Positions 1-6,723 of a stretch of DNA of 64,000 bases are shown here, in pieces. This stretch comes from UMGS1649 sp045534225. GTDB taxonomy: Bacteria > Bacillota > Clostridia > TANB77 > CAG-465. The stretch is taken from positions 14,286-78,285 of the forward strand of contig JAZSJJ010000008.1 in NCBI GenBank assembly GCA_045534225.1, given 5' to 3'. The notes under the pieces were generated by a model. That model saw only the letters and a list, made by a program, of their open reading frames with translations, made no database searches and had not been told where the DNA came from. A program made the position numbers and the translations under genes. Position 1 is the first letter of the stretch. Every line of letters begins with the position of its first letter.

Positions 1-1
1 T

Positions 2-193
2 GAAGTAACAATTCTAGGTGCACTTAGTAAATATGTAAGTACAGAAAACAAAGACTATGCGCCAATGAATGCTAACTTTGGAATTGTACCACCACTAGAG
101 AATAAAATTAAAGATAAAAAAGAAAGATATACTATTTATGCAAGTAGATCTTTAGAAAAAATAGAGGAGTTTGTAAATGAGCATATTAGATGA
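2..193 (+). CDS. trmFO: TrmFO, C-terminal fragment (tRNA m5U54 methyltransferase)
   Basis: This reading frame enters from the left edge and ends at TGA 191-193, leaving 63 residues. The fragment contains the C-terminal signature of the folate/FAD-dependent tRNA (uracil-5-)-methyltransferase: a GALSKYV segment, then PMNANFGIVPPLE and a lysine-rich KIKDKKERY helix. The family uses methylene-tetrahydrofolate to make 5-methyluridine at tRNA position 54 in the cytoplasm. The flavin-binding N-terminus is outside the window. The end overlaps the start of holA by 17 bases, so the two are probably translationally coupled. Confidence 0.85.
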   Translation, partial: EVTILGALSKYVSTENKDYAPMNANFGIVPPLENKIKDKKERYTIYASRSLEKIEEFVNEHIR

Positions 194-1139
194 TCATATA
201 AAAAATAACAGTGTAAAAGGATTATATCTATTATATGGTGATGAAAAGTACGACATAGAACGATACATAGATAAAATGAAGAAAACATTTTCTAACTTGG
301 AGCTAGGAATAAATTTCTTTGTTTTAGATAAAACTAATATAGATACATTATCTGATGCGATAGAAAGTGTTTCGTTTTTCGGTTTAGAAAAGTTGATAGT
401 AATAAAAAATGTAGGATTGAAGTTCAAAAAAGAAGCTATAGAAAATATTTCTAATCCAGAAGTTGCAGTGGTTTTTGTAGAGGATAGTGTGGATAAAAGA
501 ACCGCAGAATATAAGTATTTATCTAAAAATGCTGTTTGCCAAGAGTTTGCTAAACTAAATGCAAAAGATGCAGCGTTTTATGTAGTAAGAACATTAAATT
601 CGTATAAGATAAAAGTAAAAGACAGTACTGCAGAATATATGGTTAGTGTTTGTACAGAAGACAAACAAACATTAATAAATGAGTTCAAAAAAATAGTAGC
701 ATATTTAGAGCCTGGTAGCGAACTAACCAAAGAAGTAATTGACGAAATATGTACAAGAACTTTAGATGCTAAAATTTTTGATTTAACAGATATGGTTTTA
801 GCTAAAAAGAAAAAAGAAGCATTAAAAATATTAGAAGATATGTTAGCTCAAAAGACATACCCAGGGATAATAACAGGTATGTTATATAAGCAAATGAAGC
901 AGATGTATATGATTAAGCTTTTAGAAGAAAAGATAAGAAAAGAAGGATATAACACAAATATTGCAACAGAACTTGGAATTCATCCATTTGTGTTTTCTAA
1001 ATTGAAGACGGCGAGTGCAAATTATACTATTAAAGAAATAGAAAACATACTTTTAGAATTTGAAGAATATGATTGTGCTAGCAAGACAGGTAGGATGGAT
1101 ATAGAAAAGGGACTAAAAAGATTAATATTAGGTATGTAA
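177..1139 (+). CDS. holA: DNA polymerase III delta subunit
   Basis: This 320-residue protein has the length and architecture of HolA, the clamp-loader subunit that opens the beta sliding clamp. The N-terminal region (YLLYGDEKYDIERYIDKMK) is the AAA+-like domain I; the segment around residues 205-240 (IFDLTDMVLAKKKKEALKILEDML) is the usual HolA region linking to the C-terminal collar domain, and GRMDIEKGLKRLIL is the typical C-terminus. Translation starts at the ATG at 177, behind GAGGAG and inside the end of trmFO. No terminator is seen before the next gene, which has its own promoter. Confidence 0.88.
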   Translation: MSILDDHIKNNSVKGLYLLYGDEKYDIERYIDKMKKTFSNLELGINFFVLDKTNIDTLSDAIESVSFFGLEKLIVIKNVGLKFKKEAIENISNPEVAVVFVEDSVDKRTAEYKYLSKNAVCQEFAKLNAKDAAFYVVRTLNSYKIKVKDSTAEYMVSVCTEDKQTLINEFKKIVAYLEPGSELTKEVIDEICTRTLDAKIFDLTDMVLAKKKKEALKILEDMLAQKTYPGIITGMLYKQMKQMYMIKLLEEKIRKEGYNTNIATELGIHPFVFSKLKTASANYTIKEIENILLEFEEYDCASKTGRMDIEKGLKRLILGM

Positions 1140-1179
1140 TGAAATATGGCGAGTTGTAGACATAAAACTGCAAAAACTA

Positions 1180-1208
1180 TTGACTTTCGTTAAGAATTAT
1201 GTTAAACT
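1180..1208 (+). promoter_or_regulatory. Sigma-A type promoter for the gene at 1260
   Basis: TTGACT (1180-1185), 17-base spacer, TAAACT (1203-1208). Transcription would begin near 1215, giving a leader of about 45 bases before AGGAGG (1245-1250) and the GTG at 1260. The -10 box lies inside nested inverted repeats (separate entry). Confidence 0.6.
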
Positions 1209-1243
1209 AATATTGCGTAGTTTAGCAATATAAAAATTCTTAA
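1190..1243. repeat. Nested inverted repeats around the -10 and leader of the 1260 gene
   Basis: The outer pair TTAAGAATT (1190-1198) and AATTCTTAA (1235-1243) is perfect. Inside it lie two overlapping, mutually exclusive pairs: TAAACTA (1203-1209) with TAGTTTA (1218-1224), and ATATTGC (1210-1216) with GCAATAT (1225-1231). The outer right arm ends just before the ribosome binding site. Since the left arms lie upstream of the predicted start of transcription, an operator in DNA is more likely than an RNA fold. Confidence 0.6.
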
Positions 1244-1259
1244 TAGGAGGTTTAGTACC

Positions 1260-1934
1260 GTGAAAATTCTGGGAACTGAGAAGCAGAAATACGCTAACTG
1301 CTTGTTTTCAGTAAACGTCGTTGATAGTTTAGACTCATTTTATACTACTCTTGTCAAAAAGGGTTTCTTTGGAAGCGCGGATTATAAAAAGCGGACTTTC
1401 ACTAATGGCACGTTAGAAAAAGTTTTTGTTGAAAATGCAAATGCATACTGTAAAGTGAAATTTAAGGTTATCGAGGGCGATTATCTTGTAATCATGGATG
1501 AAAACGATAACATTACTATATATATAACTGAACAATATGTAGGCCTGGTACAGGTCAAAAACAAAACTGTGCAAACGGTGATTGACGAATATTATGCCAC
1601 TATGCGTGGTAGAATCGATTCCAAGAGAGAATTTGCAAGAGAGATGGGAGCTATTTCAAGAAGAATTAATATTCCTTTCCATATCGTTATGGCATTCAAG
1701 GGAAATGAAGAACTTCTTATGCAGCTCACAAGAAACATTGAGGATGCAATCTCACAACGGCGCAACGAAGACAAAAGCTTTATGTCGGCGCTTGGCGGTA
1801 ACAATTTCGCAGCACGAATGAAAGCAATCGAGACTTTGGGAATTACCAATATCCCTGAATATCAATCGGAGAAGATCGCAAAGTATCTTCACGAATGTCT
1901 CGAAAAACGAAAGATTATTCGTAGATTCGAATAG
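1260..1934 (+). CDS. Unknown 224-residue soluble protein
   Basis: I do not recognise this family. The protein has no signal peptide or membrane segment. The first half looks beta-rich; the second (from about residue 115, RGRIDSKREFAREMGAISRRINIPFHIVMAFKG) is helical and charged and ends in a basic stretch (KYLHECLEKRKIIRRFE). It starts at GTG 1260, nine bases after AGGAGG. The gene is monocistronic, with its own promoter and a terminator at 1948-1991. Codon use differs from holA and gpr: ATC, CTT, CGG and CGT are frequent, as in several other orphan genes here. A DNA- or RNA-binding role is possible but not shown. Confidence 0.75.
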   Translation: MKILGTEKQKYANCLFSVNVVDSLDSFYTTLVKKGFFGSADYKKRTFTNGTLEKVFVENANAYCKVKFKVIEGDYLVIMDENDNITIYITEQYVGLVQVKNKTVQTVIDEYYATMRGRIDSKREFAREMGAISRRINIPFHIVMAFKGNEELLMQLTRNIEDAISQRRNEDKSFMSALGGNNFAARMKAIETLGITNIPEYQSEKIAKYLHECLEKRKIIRRFE

Positions 1935-1943
1935 TCACTATAC

Positions 1944-1973
1944 TTATAAAAAACACCTTTTTAATACATAATA
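1944..1973 (+). promoter_or_regulatory. Candidate forespore (SigG-type) promoter for gpr
   Basis: TTATA (1944-1948), 18-base spacer, CATAATA (1967-1973). This fits the Bacillus SigG/SigF pattern (gHATR, about 18, CATWHTA), the class that drives gpr in model spore formers. The -10 lies in the loop of the upstream terminator, and transcription would begin near the GAGGTG site. The match is by eye in AT-rich DNA. Confidence 0.4.
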
Positions 1974-1991
1974 TTAAAGAGGTGTTTTTTT
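1948..1991 (+). terminator. Terminator overlapping the gpr ribosome binding site
   Basis: An AAACACCT arm near 1951-1958 pairs with AGGTGTTT at 1980-1987, followed by T residues to 1991. The descending arm contains the GAGGTG Shine-Dalgarno of gpr, so one segment serves both as terminator of the 1260 gene and as ribosome binding site. Confidence 0.75.
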
Positions 1992-2858
1992 ATGCAAAAT
2001 AATAAATTTAAATATATAACAGATATGGCAGATGAAAGGGTAGACGAATATAAGAAGACATATAACTTAAGTTACATTGATGGAATAAAAGTTGAATCGG
2101 CAAATAATAAAACACACAACATAACTACGGTAGAAGTGTTGGATACAAATGGCAAGCAAGCGCTCGGTAAAGATATAGGAAAGTATATTACATTAGAAAT
2201 AAAAAATGTATTAACGTTAGAGGATAATGAGATAGAAGATATAACCGATACATTAAGTAAAGCACTAGTAGGATTAATAGAAAATAATGTAAACAAAGTT
2301 ATGGTTGTAGGGCTAGGTAATGAAATGGTTACAGCAGACTCACTAGGGCCGAAGGTTATTAAGAATATAAATGTAACTAGACATGTAATTAAATATATGA
2401 AGGAATTAGTAGAACCGGGAACTAGAGAAATAACAGCATTAACACCTGGGGTTTTAGGAACAACAGGAATTGAAACAGAAGAAATAATAGAAGGTGTGGT
2501 AGAAAAAATAGAACCGGATTTAATAATTGTTATAGACAGCTTAGCCTCTCAAAGTATTACTAGAATTGGAACTACAATACAAATGGGAAATACGGGAATA
2601 ACACCTGGTGCTGGAGTTGGAAACAAAAGAAAAGTGTTAAACAAAGGTACATTAAAAGTGCCTGTAATAGCGATAGGTGTACCAACAGTTGTAAATGCAA
2701 GTGTATTATTAAAAGAAATGCTAGATAAGCTAAACATATCTAGTGTAAGAAAGAATAAAAAGTTGTGCAACAATATGGTAGTAACACCAAAAGAAATAGA
2801 TAGCTTAATAACAAAGATGACTAGAATAATATCTGACTCAATAAATGCTGCAATATAA
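1992..2858 (+). CDS. gpr: Germination protease GPR
   Basis: GPR (peptidase family A25) degrades small acid-soluble spore proteins at germination, freeing DNA and supplying amino acids. The 288-residue length is slightly short for the family. Recognisable parts are the TDMADE start, VMVVGLGNEMVTADSLGPKV (residues about 103-120), TPGVLGTTGIETEEII, LIIVIDSLAS and the GNTGITPGAGVGNKR block. The N-terminal propeptide removed by autoprocessing would be short. It starts at ATG 1992, seven bases after GAGGTG. Its presence is the clearest sign that the organism sporulates. Confidence 0.92.
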   Translation: MQNNKFKYITDMADERVDEYKKTYNLSYIDGIKVESANNKTHNITTVEVLDTNGKQALGKDIGKYITLEIKNVLTLEDNEIEDITDTLSKALVGLIENNVNKVMVVGLGNEMVTADSLGPKVIKNINVTRHVIKYMKELVEPGTREITALTPGVLGTTGIETEEIIEGVVEKIEPDLIIVIDSLASQSITRIGTTIQMGNTGITPGAGVGNKRKVLNKGTLKVPVIAIGVPTVVNASVLLKEMLDKLNISSVRKNKKLCNNMVVTPKEIDSLITKMTRIISDSINAAI

Positions 2859-2878
2859 AATATGTTAAATAAAAGAAA

Positions 2879-2910
2879 AACGAGATAATTGATGCTAATT
2901 ATCTCGTTTT
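2879..2910 (+). terminator. Terminator after gpr
   Basis: AACGAGATAATT (2879-2890) and AATTATCTCGTT (2897-2908) form a perfect 12-base-pair stem with a six-base loop and a short T tract. Confidence 0.85.
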
Positions 2911-2936
2911 ATGGTATTATTCATATGAGGTTGAAT

Positions 2937-3563
2937 ATGAGAAAAATAGCAAAAGATATAAAAAGTGAAAATAAAAGCAAAAAACATATAGATAAATTGT
3001 TAATAATATTAGGCTCAATGATAGTTGCATTAGGATTATTTAGTATACATTCAAGATGTGGAATTGCAGAAGGCGGACAACTTGGAGTAGAGCTGTTGTT
3101 TTTTAACCTTTTGGGAATAAGTCCGGGAATAGTTTCGGTAATAATAGATGCAACAGCATATATAATAGGAAGCCTCTTATTTGGAAAGAAATTTTTCTTT
3201 AATGCAATACTAGGCACAGTATCTTACTCTGGTTTTTATTTATTATTTGAGAATGTACCAATATCCTTTCCAAATTTATCTAACAATTTGTTGTTGGCGT
3301 CAATAATAGGTGGAATAATGGTTGGTATAGGATGTGGAATTGTAATAAGAAATAATGGTGCTTGCGGCGGGGATGATGCGGTAGCATTAATAATATCTAA
3401 ATTATCTAAACTACCAATAGCAATTAGTTATTTGTTATTAGATATAATAGTAATATTACTTTCACTTACTTATATAGATTTGAGCAACATTATTTATTCG
3501 TTCATAACTGCAACTATTTCGTCAATGCTAATAGGTTGTATAGCAAAAGGAAAAGATAAATAA
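2937..3563 (+). CDS. YitT-family membrane protein
   Basis: The protein has about 208 residues with five or six hydrophobic segments and fits the YitT/DUF161 family of integral membrane proteins, whose substrates are mostly unknown. Typical features are SIHSRCGIAEGGQLGVELLFFNLLGISPG near the first loop and a glycine-rich GIGCGIVIRNNGACGGDDAVALIIS near residues 135-165. The C-terminal soluble domain of full-length YitT proteins is absent. I chose ATG 2937 because GAGG at 2927-2930 is correctly spaced. An upstream TTG at 2889 lies inside the gpr terminator and is unlikely. An extended -10 (TATTAT, 2914-2919) is close upstream. Confidence 0.75.
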   Translation: MRKIAKDIKSENKSKKHIDKLLIILGSMIVALGLFSIHSRCGIAEGGQLGVELLFFNLLGISPGIVSVIIDATAYIIGSLLFGKKFFFNAILGTVSYSGFYLLFENVPISFPNLSNNLLLASIIGGIMVGIGCGIVIRNNGACGGDDAVALIISKLSKLPIAISYLLLDIIVILLSLTYIDLSNIIYSFITATISSMLIGCIAKGKDK

Positions 3564-3566
3564 TAG

Positions 3567-3595
3567 TTGTAACATGTATGGTTTTATGGTATAAC
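3567..3595 (+). promoter_or_regulatory. Promoter of the hydrolase gene
   Basis: TTGTAA (3567-3572), 17-base spacer, TATAAC (3590-3595). It gives a short leader to the ATG at 3618. Confidence 0.55.
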
Positions 3596-3617
3596 CTTTA
3601 ACATAAGAGAGGGAAAA

Positions 3618-4280
3618 ATGAAAGTTAAAGTAAATGATGTAGTTTTAAATTACGATGTAGTAGGTACGGGTTATCCAATTATATTACTTCATGGTAATGG
3701 AGAAAACTACACAATATTTAATAAATTAATAGAAAAGTTGCAAGAAGATTACACTGTGTATGCGGTAGATAGTCGTTCACATGGTGATAGTGAAGATACG
3801 GAGGAAGTCTCCTATGAATTAATGGCAGAAGATATAATTCAGTTTATAAAAGAATTAAATATAGAAAATCCTATGCTTTATGGATTTAGCGATGGTGGTA
3901 TAGTAGGATTGTTAATTGCGATAAAGGAACCAGAACTTTTATCTAAACTAATAGTAAGTGGTGTAAATATAAATCCTAAAGGCCTAAAAAATGGTACATA
4001 TATTGGGTGTAAAATTGCATCTCTGCTTACTAAGAATAAGTTAATAAAAATGATGGTAAATGAACCTAATATACAATTAGCAGAATTAAATAAGATAAAA
4101 GTGCCAACTACATTACTTGTTGGAGATAGAGATTGTATAAAATTATCTCATACTAAATTAATACATAGGAATATACCAAATAGTAAATTAGAAGTAGTAA
4201 AAAGAGCAGGACACTCTAATTACATAATTGGAAAAGATAGAATATATCACATATTGAAGAAATACATTGAAAATACATAA
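3618..4280 (+). CDS. Alpha/beta-fold hydrolase
   Basis: A 220-residue serine hydrolase of the alpha/beta fold. The HGNGENY motif near residue 26 supplies the oxyanion-hole region, GFSDGG near residues 91-96 holds the nucleophile serine, VGDRD near residue 157 the acid, and GHSNYI near residue 196 the catalytic histidine. The cap is very short (residues about 120-145). There is no signal peptide, so it acts in the cytoplasm. It resembles small esterases or C-C hydrolases of unknown substrate. It starts at ATG 3618 behind GAGAGGG. The promoter of the next gene overlaps its 3' end. Confidence 0.8.
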   Translation: MKVKVNDVVLNYDVVGTGYPIILLHGNGENYTIFNKLIEKLQEDYTVYAVDSRSHGDSEDTEEVSYELMAEDIIQFIKELNIENPMLYGFSDGGIVGLLIAIKEPELLSKLIVSGVNINPKGLKNGTYIGCKIASLLTKNKLIKMMVNEPNIQLAELNKIKVPTTLLVGDRDCIKLSHTKLIHRNIPNSKLEVVKRAGHSNYIIGKDRIYHILKKYIENT

Positions 4281-4295
4281 GAAAAAGTGTATAAT
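4267..4295 (+). promoter_or_regulatory. Promoter of the bactofilin-like gene
   Basis: TTGAAA (4267-4272), 17-base spacer, TATAAT (4290-4295). The -35 lies inside the final codons of the upstream hydrolase. Confidence 0.65.
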
Positions 4296-4318
4296 TGCAC
4301 TGAAAGAAGGGGTATTAA

Positions 4319-5593
4319 ATGAAGAAGAAAATAGTAGCAATTTTATTTGTATTTGTTTTGATGTTAACAACATTTAGCAATACATATGGGATAGAATTAT
4401 TAAATGTGGAGGTATATGAAACAGCCTATAGATTAAGTAAAGACAATGATATAAACCTACCATTTATAAATGTTTTTGATAAAAGTGCCACATACGATAA
4501 AACGGTAAAACATTCTGGAATAACATTTGGCGAAACTACAATAGATGTAGAAGATAAATTAGAAGGTATACATGCTATTCTTACCGGAGACATGGTTACA
4601 ATAAAAGGCGAAATAGAACATGGCGTTATACTAGCTAATAATGTTGTTATTGAGGGAAAAATATCAGATGATACTATAATAATAGCAGAAACTGTTAAAA
4701 TAACAGAAAAAGCGGTTGTAGAAAGAGATATACTTGTAATTGCAACAGATTTAGATGTATTAGGTACAGTTAAAGGTAACTTGATAGCAGTTTCAACTGA
4801 TGCAAAAGTCTCAGGCGTAATAGAGCAAGATTTAAGAATAGTAACAGGTACTTTAAATTTAGAAAACAGCACAATAAAAGGCAAACTAGAAGCGGAAGTG
4901 GATTTTGAAGGAGTAAAAAAAGACATATTAACTGCTTATCCAGAAGCTGTAGTTGCATTAGATGTTAAGGAAGATAATAGTGTAAATATAGTAAGAATAG
5001 TTCTTAAAGGAATTAAAACTGTGCTTGTATATACATTTATAGCAGCAGTAATAACTAAGAAGAATAAATCAGTAGCAACAAAAATGTCAGCAAGATTTAT
5101 GGAAAATTCAACATTCGGAATTTTATCTTCAGCTGCAGTATTAACATTAGCACCATTATTATTAATTGTATTAACATTTGCAGGAGTAGTAGGATTAGGA
5201 ATAATTGCATGGCCAGTATTAATAATATTTACAGCAGTAATATTATTAGCTCTAGTAACAAGTCAATTAATAGTTGGATTGTTTATTTACGAAGTAATTA
5301 AGAAAAAAGCAAGTAAATATAGAATACCAGCATTAGCAGTAATATATACAGTGCTATTTGCATTAACACAAATACCAGTAATATATTCTTATGCAATAGT
5401 AGCAATATCTTTAGTAGCTTTAGGAATTGTATTAACATATATATTTAAGAAAAACGAAACTTCAGAGTTTATTGATGCAAGTGAAGATAAAGTAGTAAAA
5501 ATGGAAGATACAAACAAAGATAAAGAAGTAGAAGAAACAGTAGAACAAAAAGATAATTCAAAGAAAAAGAATAAGAAAAATAAAAAGAAATAA
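4319..5593 (+). CDS. Exported, membrane-anchored bactofilin-like protein
   Basis: This 424-residue protein begins with a signal-like segment (residues 1-24). A beta-helical region follows (about 85-195) with repeating hydrophobic steps such as GDMVTIKGEIEHGVILANNVVIEGKI and LGTVKGNLIAVSTDAKVSGVIEQDL, the pattern of bactofilin/polymer-forming domains. Then come about four membrane helices (roughly 220-380) and a lysine-rich cytoplasmic tail. Bactofilins usually polymerise in the cytoplasm; here the signal-like start suggests the beta-helix lies outside the membrane. A terminator follows. The function is unknown; a scaffold in the cell envelope is an inference. Confidence 0.7.
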   Translation: MKKKIVAILFVFVLMLTTFSNTYGIELLNVEVYETAYRLSKDNDINLPFINVFDKSATYDKTVKHSGITFGETTIDVEDKLEGIHAILTGDMVTIKGEIEHGVILANNVVIEGKISDDTIIIAETVKITEKAVVERDILVIATDLDVLGTVKGNLIAVSTDAKVSGVIEQDLRIVTGTLNLENSTIKGKLEAEVDFEGVKKDILTAYPEAVVALDVKEDNSVNIVRIVLKGIKTVLVYTFIAAVITKKNKSVATKMSARFMENSTFGILSSAAVLTLAPLLLIVLTFAGVVGLGIIAWPVLIIFTAVILLALVTSQLIVGLFIYEVIKKKASKYRIPALAVIYTVLFALTQIPVIYSYAIVAISLVALGIVLTYIFKKNETSEFIDASEDKVVKMEDTNKDKEVEETVEQKDNSKKKNKKNKKK

Positions 5594-5603
5594 TAGAATA
5601 ATA

Positions 5604-5628
5604 AAAGGGGACATATGTCCTCTTTTTT
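5604..5628 (+). terminator. Terminator after the bactofilin-like gene
   Basis: A GGACATATGTCC palindrome within AAAAGGGG...CTCTTTTTT; short stem with T6. Confidence 0.8.
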
Positions 5629-5631
5629 GTA

Positions 5632-5658
5632 ACACCAATATAAAAGATACATACAATA
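5632..5658 (+). promoter_or_regulatory. Candidate mother-cell (SigK/SigE-type) promoter of the collagen-like gene
   Basis: AC (5632-5633), 16-base spacer, CATACAATA (5650-5658), matching the Bacillus SigK pattern (AC, 16-17, CATAnnnTA); CATACAAT also fits SigE. No well-spaced vegetative promoter is evident (TTGTAA at 5628 is 23 bases from TATACT). Late mother-cell expression would suit a spore surface protein. Confidence 0.45.
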
Positions 5659-5660
5659 TA

Positions 5661-5680
5661 CTAGATGTGAAAACATCTAG
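5661..5680. repeat. Perfect 8-bp inverted repeat before the collagen-like gene
   Basis: CTAGATGT (5661-5668), GAAA loop (5669-5672), ACATCTAG (5673-5680). It sits at the predicted start of transcription, directly upstream of the AAAGG ribosome site. It could be an operator, or a 5' hairpin capped by a GNRA tetraloop. Confidence 0.75.
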
Positions 5681-5690
5681 AAAGGCAGAC

Positions 5691-6104
5691 ATGAATATGA
5701 ATAGATGCTGTAGAAACCAAGGAATGTATGGAAACCAAGGATGCCAATCTACTGGCTCGCAATATTGTAATTATGATACAACAATAGTAAGTTATGTTGA
5801 AGGACCGGTTGGACCGCAAGGGCCAATGGGTAGACCGGGACCAGCAGGACCAGCAGGACCTCAAGGTCCAGCGGGTCCAGTTGGACCACAAGGACCTCAA
5901 GGAGTACCGGGGGCAGTAGGCGCAACGGGTGCTACTGGAGCAACAGGCCCAGCAGGAGCAGATGGTTTAACACCAGTACTAACAATAGGAACTGTAACAA
6001 CAGGTGCGCCTGGTACGCCAGCTGAAGCTACAATAACAGGAACGGCGCCAAACTTTGTGTTAAACTTAACAATTCCACAAGGTGAACCAGGAACAACAGT
6101 CTAA
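5691..6104 (+). CDS. Collagen-like Gly-X-Y repeat protein (BclA-like)
   Basis: About 137 residues. A cysteine-containing N-terminus (MNMNRCCRNQGMYGNQGCQS) leads to a Gly-X-Y collagen-like tract (about residues 42-92, GPVGPQGPMGRPGPAGPAG style, later GATGATGATGPAGADG). The C-terminal piece of about 45 residues (LTIGTVTTGAPGTP...FVLNLTIPQGEPG) is typical of clostridial collagen-like surface proteins. No signal peptide is seen, consistent with assembly on the spore from the mother cell, as for BclA in the exosporium. I chose ATG 5691, five bases after AAAGG; a GTG at 5667 lies inside the inverted repeat. The promoter supports a sporulation role; exosporium location is inferred. Confidence 0.8.
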   Translation: MNMNRCCRNQGMYGNQGCQSTGSQYCNYDTTIVSYVEGPVGPQGPMGRPGPAGPAGPQGPAGPVGPQGPQGVPGAVGATGATGATGPAGADGLTPVLTIGTVTTGAPGTPAEATITGTAPNFVLNLTIPQGEPGTTV

Positions 6105-6148
6105 GCGTAATAAATTAATGTTTTTTACCACAAAATGGCTGAAAATGC

Positions 6149-6177
6149 TTGCAAAATACTGGAAGGTGTAGTAAAAT
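6149..6177 (+). promoter_or_regulatory. Promoter of the rimP-nusA-infB operon
   Basis: TTGCAA (6149-6154), 17-base spacer, TAAAAT (6172-6177). It gives a leader of about 70 bases that contains a strong hairpin before rimP. Confidence 0.6.
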
Positions 6178-6202
6178 ATTAATTGTCAGTAAGAGAAATG
6201 CA

Positions 6203-6230
6203 AAATGAGAGGACGGAAGTCCTCTCATTT
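6203..6230 (+). promoter_or_regulatory. Leader hairpin upstream of rimP (possible attenuator)
   Basis: AAATGAGAGGAC (6203-6214), GGAA loop, GTCCTCTCATTT (6219-6230): a perfect 12-base-pair stem with a GNRA loop. The following bases are only moderately T-rich, so it is either a weak terminator/attenuator or an RNA-stabilising stem. It lies between the promoter and the rimP ribosome site. Confidence 0.65.
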
Positions 6231-6252
6231 GTGTAATTAAAAGGAGGGTGCT

Positions 6253-6708
6253 ATGTCTAAATTAACAGACAGTATTCATGCTGCCGTAACAGAGGATGTA
6301 GAAAGCTTAGGGTACACAGTAGAATACGTAGAAAATGTAAAAGAGGGCGAAAGCAAAATATTAAGAGTTGTTATTGACAAAGAGAATACATCACTAACAA
6401 CAGACGATTGCGAAATCGTAAGTAGAAAGATTGAGGATAAGGTAGATTCTTTAATGAAGGATGAAATGTACATATTAGAAATATCTTCACCTGGTCTTGA
6501 AAGACAGTTAAAGAATACTAAGTTATATATTAAATATCTTGGTTCTAACGTACATGTAAAACTATATAATAAAGTTGAAGATGTAAAAGAACTAGAAGGA
6601 ATTCTTAAAGAAGCTACAGATGAGTACATTGTACTTGATGTAGAAGGAAAAGAAATAAAAATTGAAAGAGAAAATATTACGTGTGCAAACACTGTATATG
6701 AATTTTAG
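6253..6708 (+). CDS. rimP: Ribosome maturation factor RimP
   Basis: RimP assists assembly of the 30S subunit. The 151-residue length is normal. Family features include VESLGYTVEYVENVKEGESKILRVVID in the N-terminal domain, LTTDDCEIVSRKIEDKVD, YILEISSPGLERQL near residue 75 and an SH3-like C-terminal domain (LEGILKEATDEYIVLDVEGKEIKI). It is the first gene of the operon and starts at ATG 6253, preceded by AGGAGGG. nusA follows after 15 bases. Confidence 0.93.
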   Translation: MSKLTDSIHAAVTEDVESLGYTVEYVENVKEGESKILRVVIDKENTSLTTDDCEIVSRKIEDKVDSLMKDEMYILEISSPGLERQLKNTKLYIKYLGSNVHVKLYNKVEDVKELEGILKEATDEYIVLDVEGKEIKIERENITCANTVYEF

Positions 6709-6723
6709 GAGGAGATTAGAAAA

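Noticed and set aside
2889..2936. Extended N-terminus for the YitT-type gene from TTG 2889
   Set aside because: It would lie inside the perfect gpr terminator; ATG 2937 has a correctly spaced ribosome site.
5820..5960. Repeats in the collagen-like gene as a CRISPR or DNA repeat array
   Set aside because: They are codon-level GlyXY repeats in a clear reading frame, with no spacer-repeat structure.
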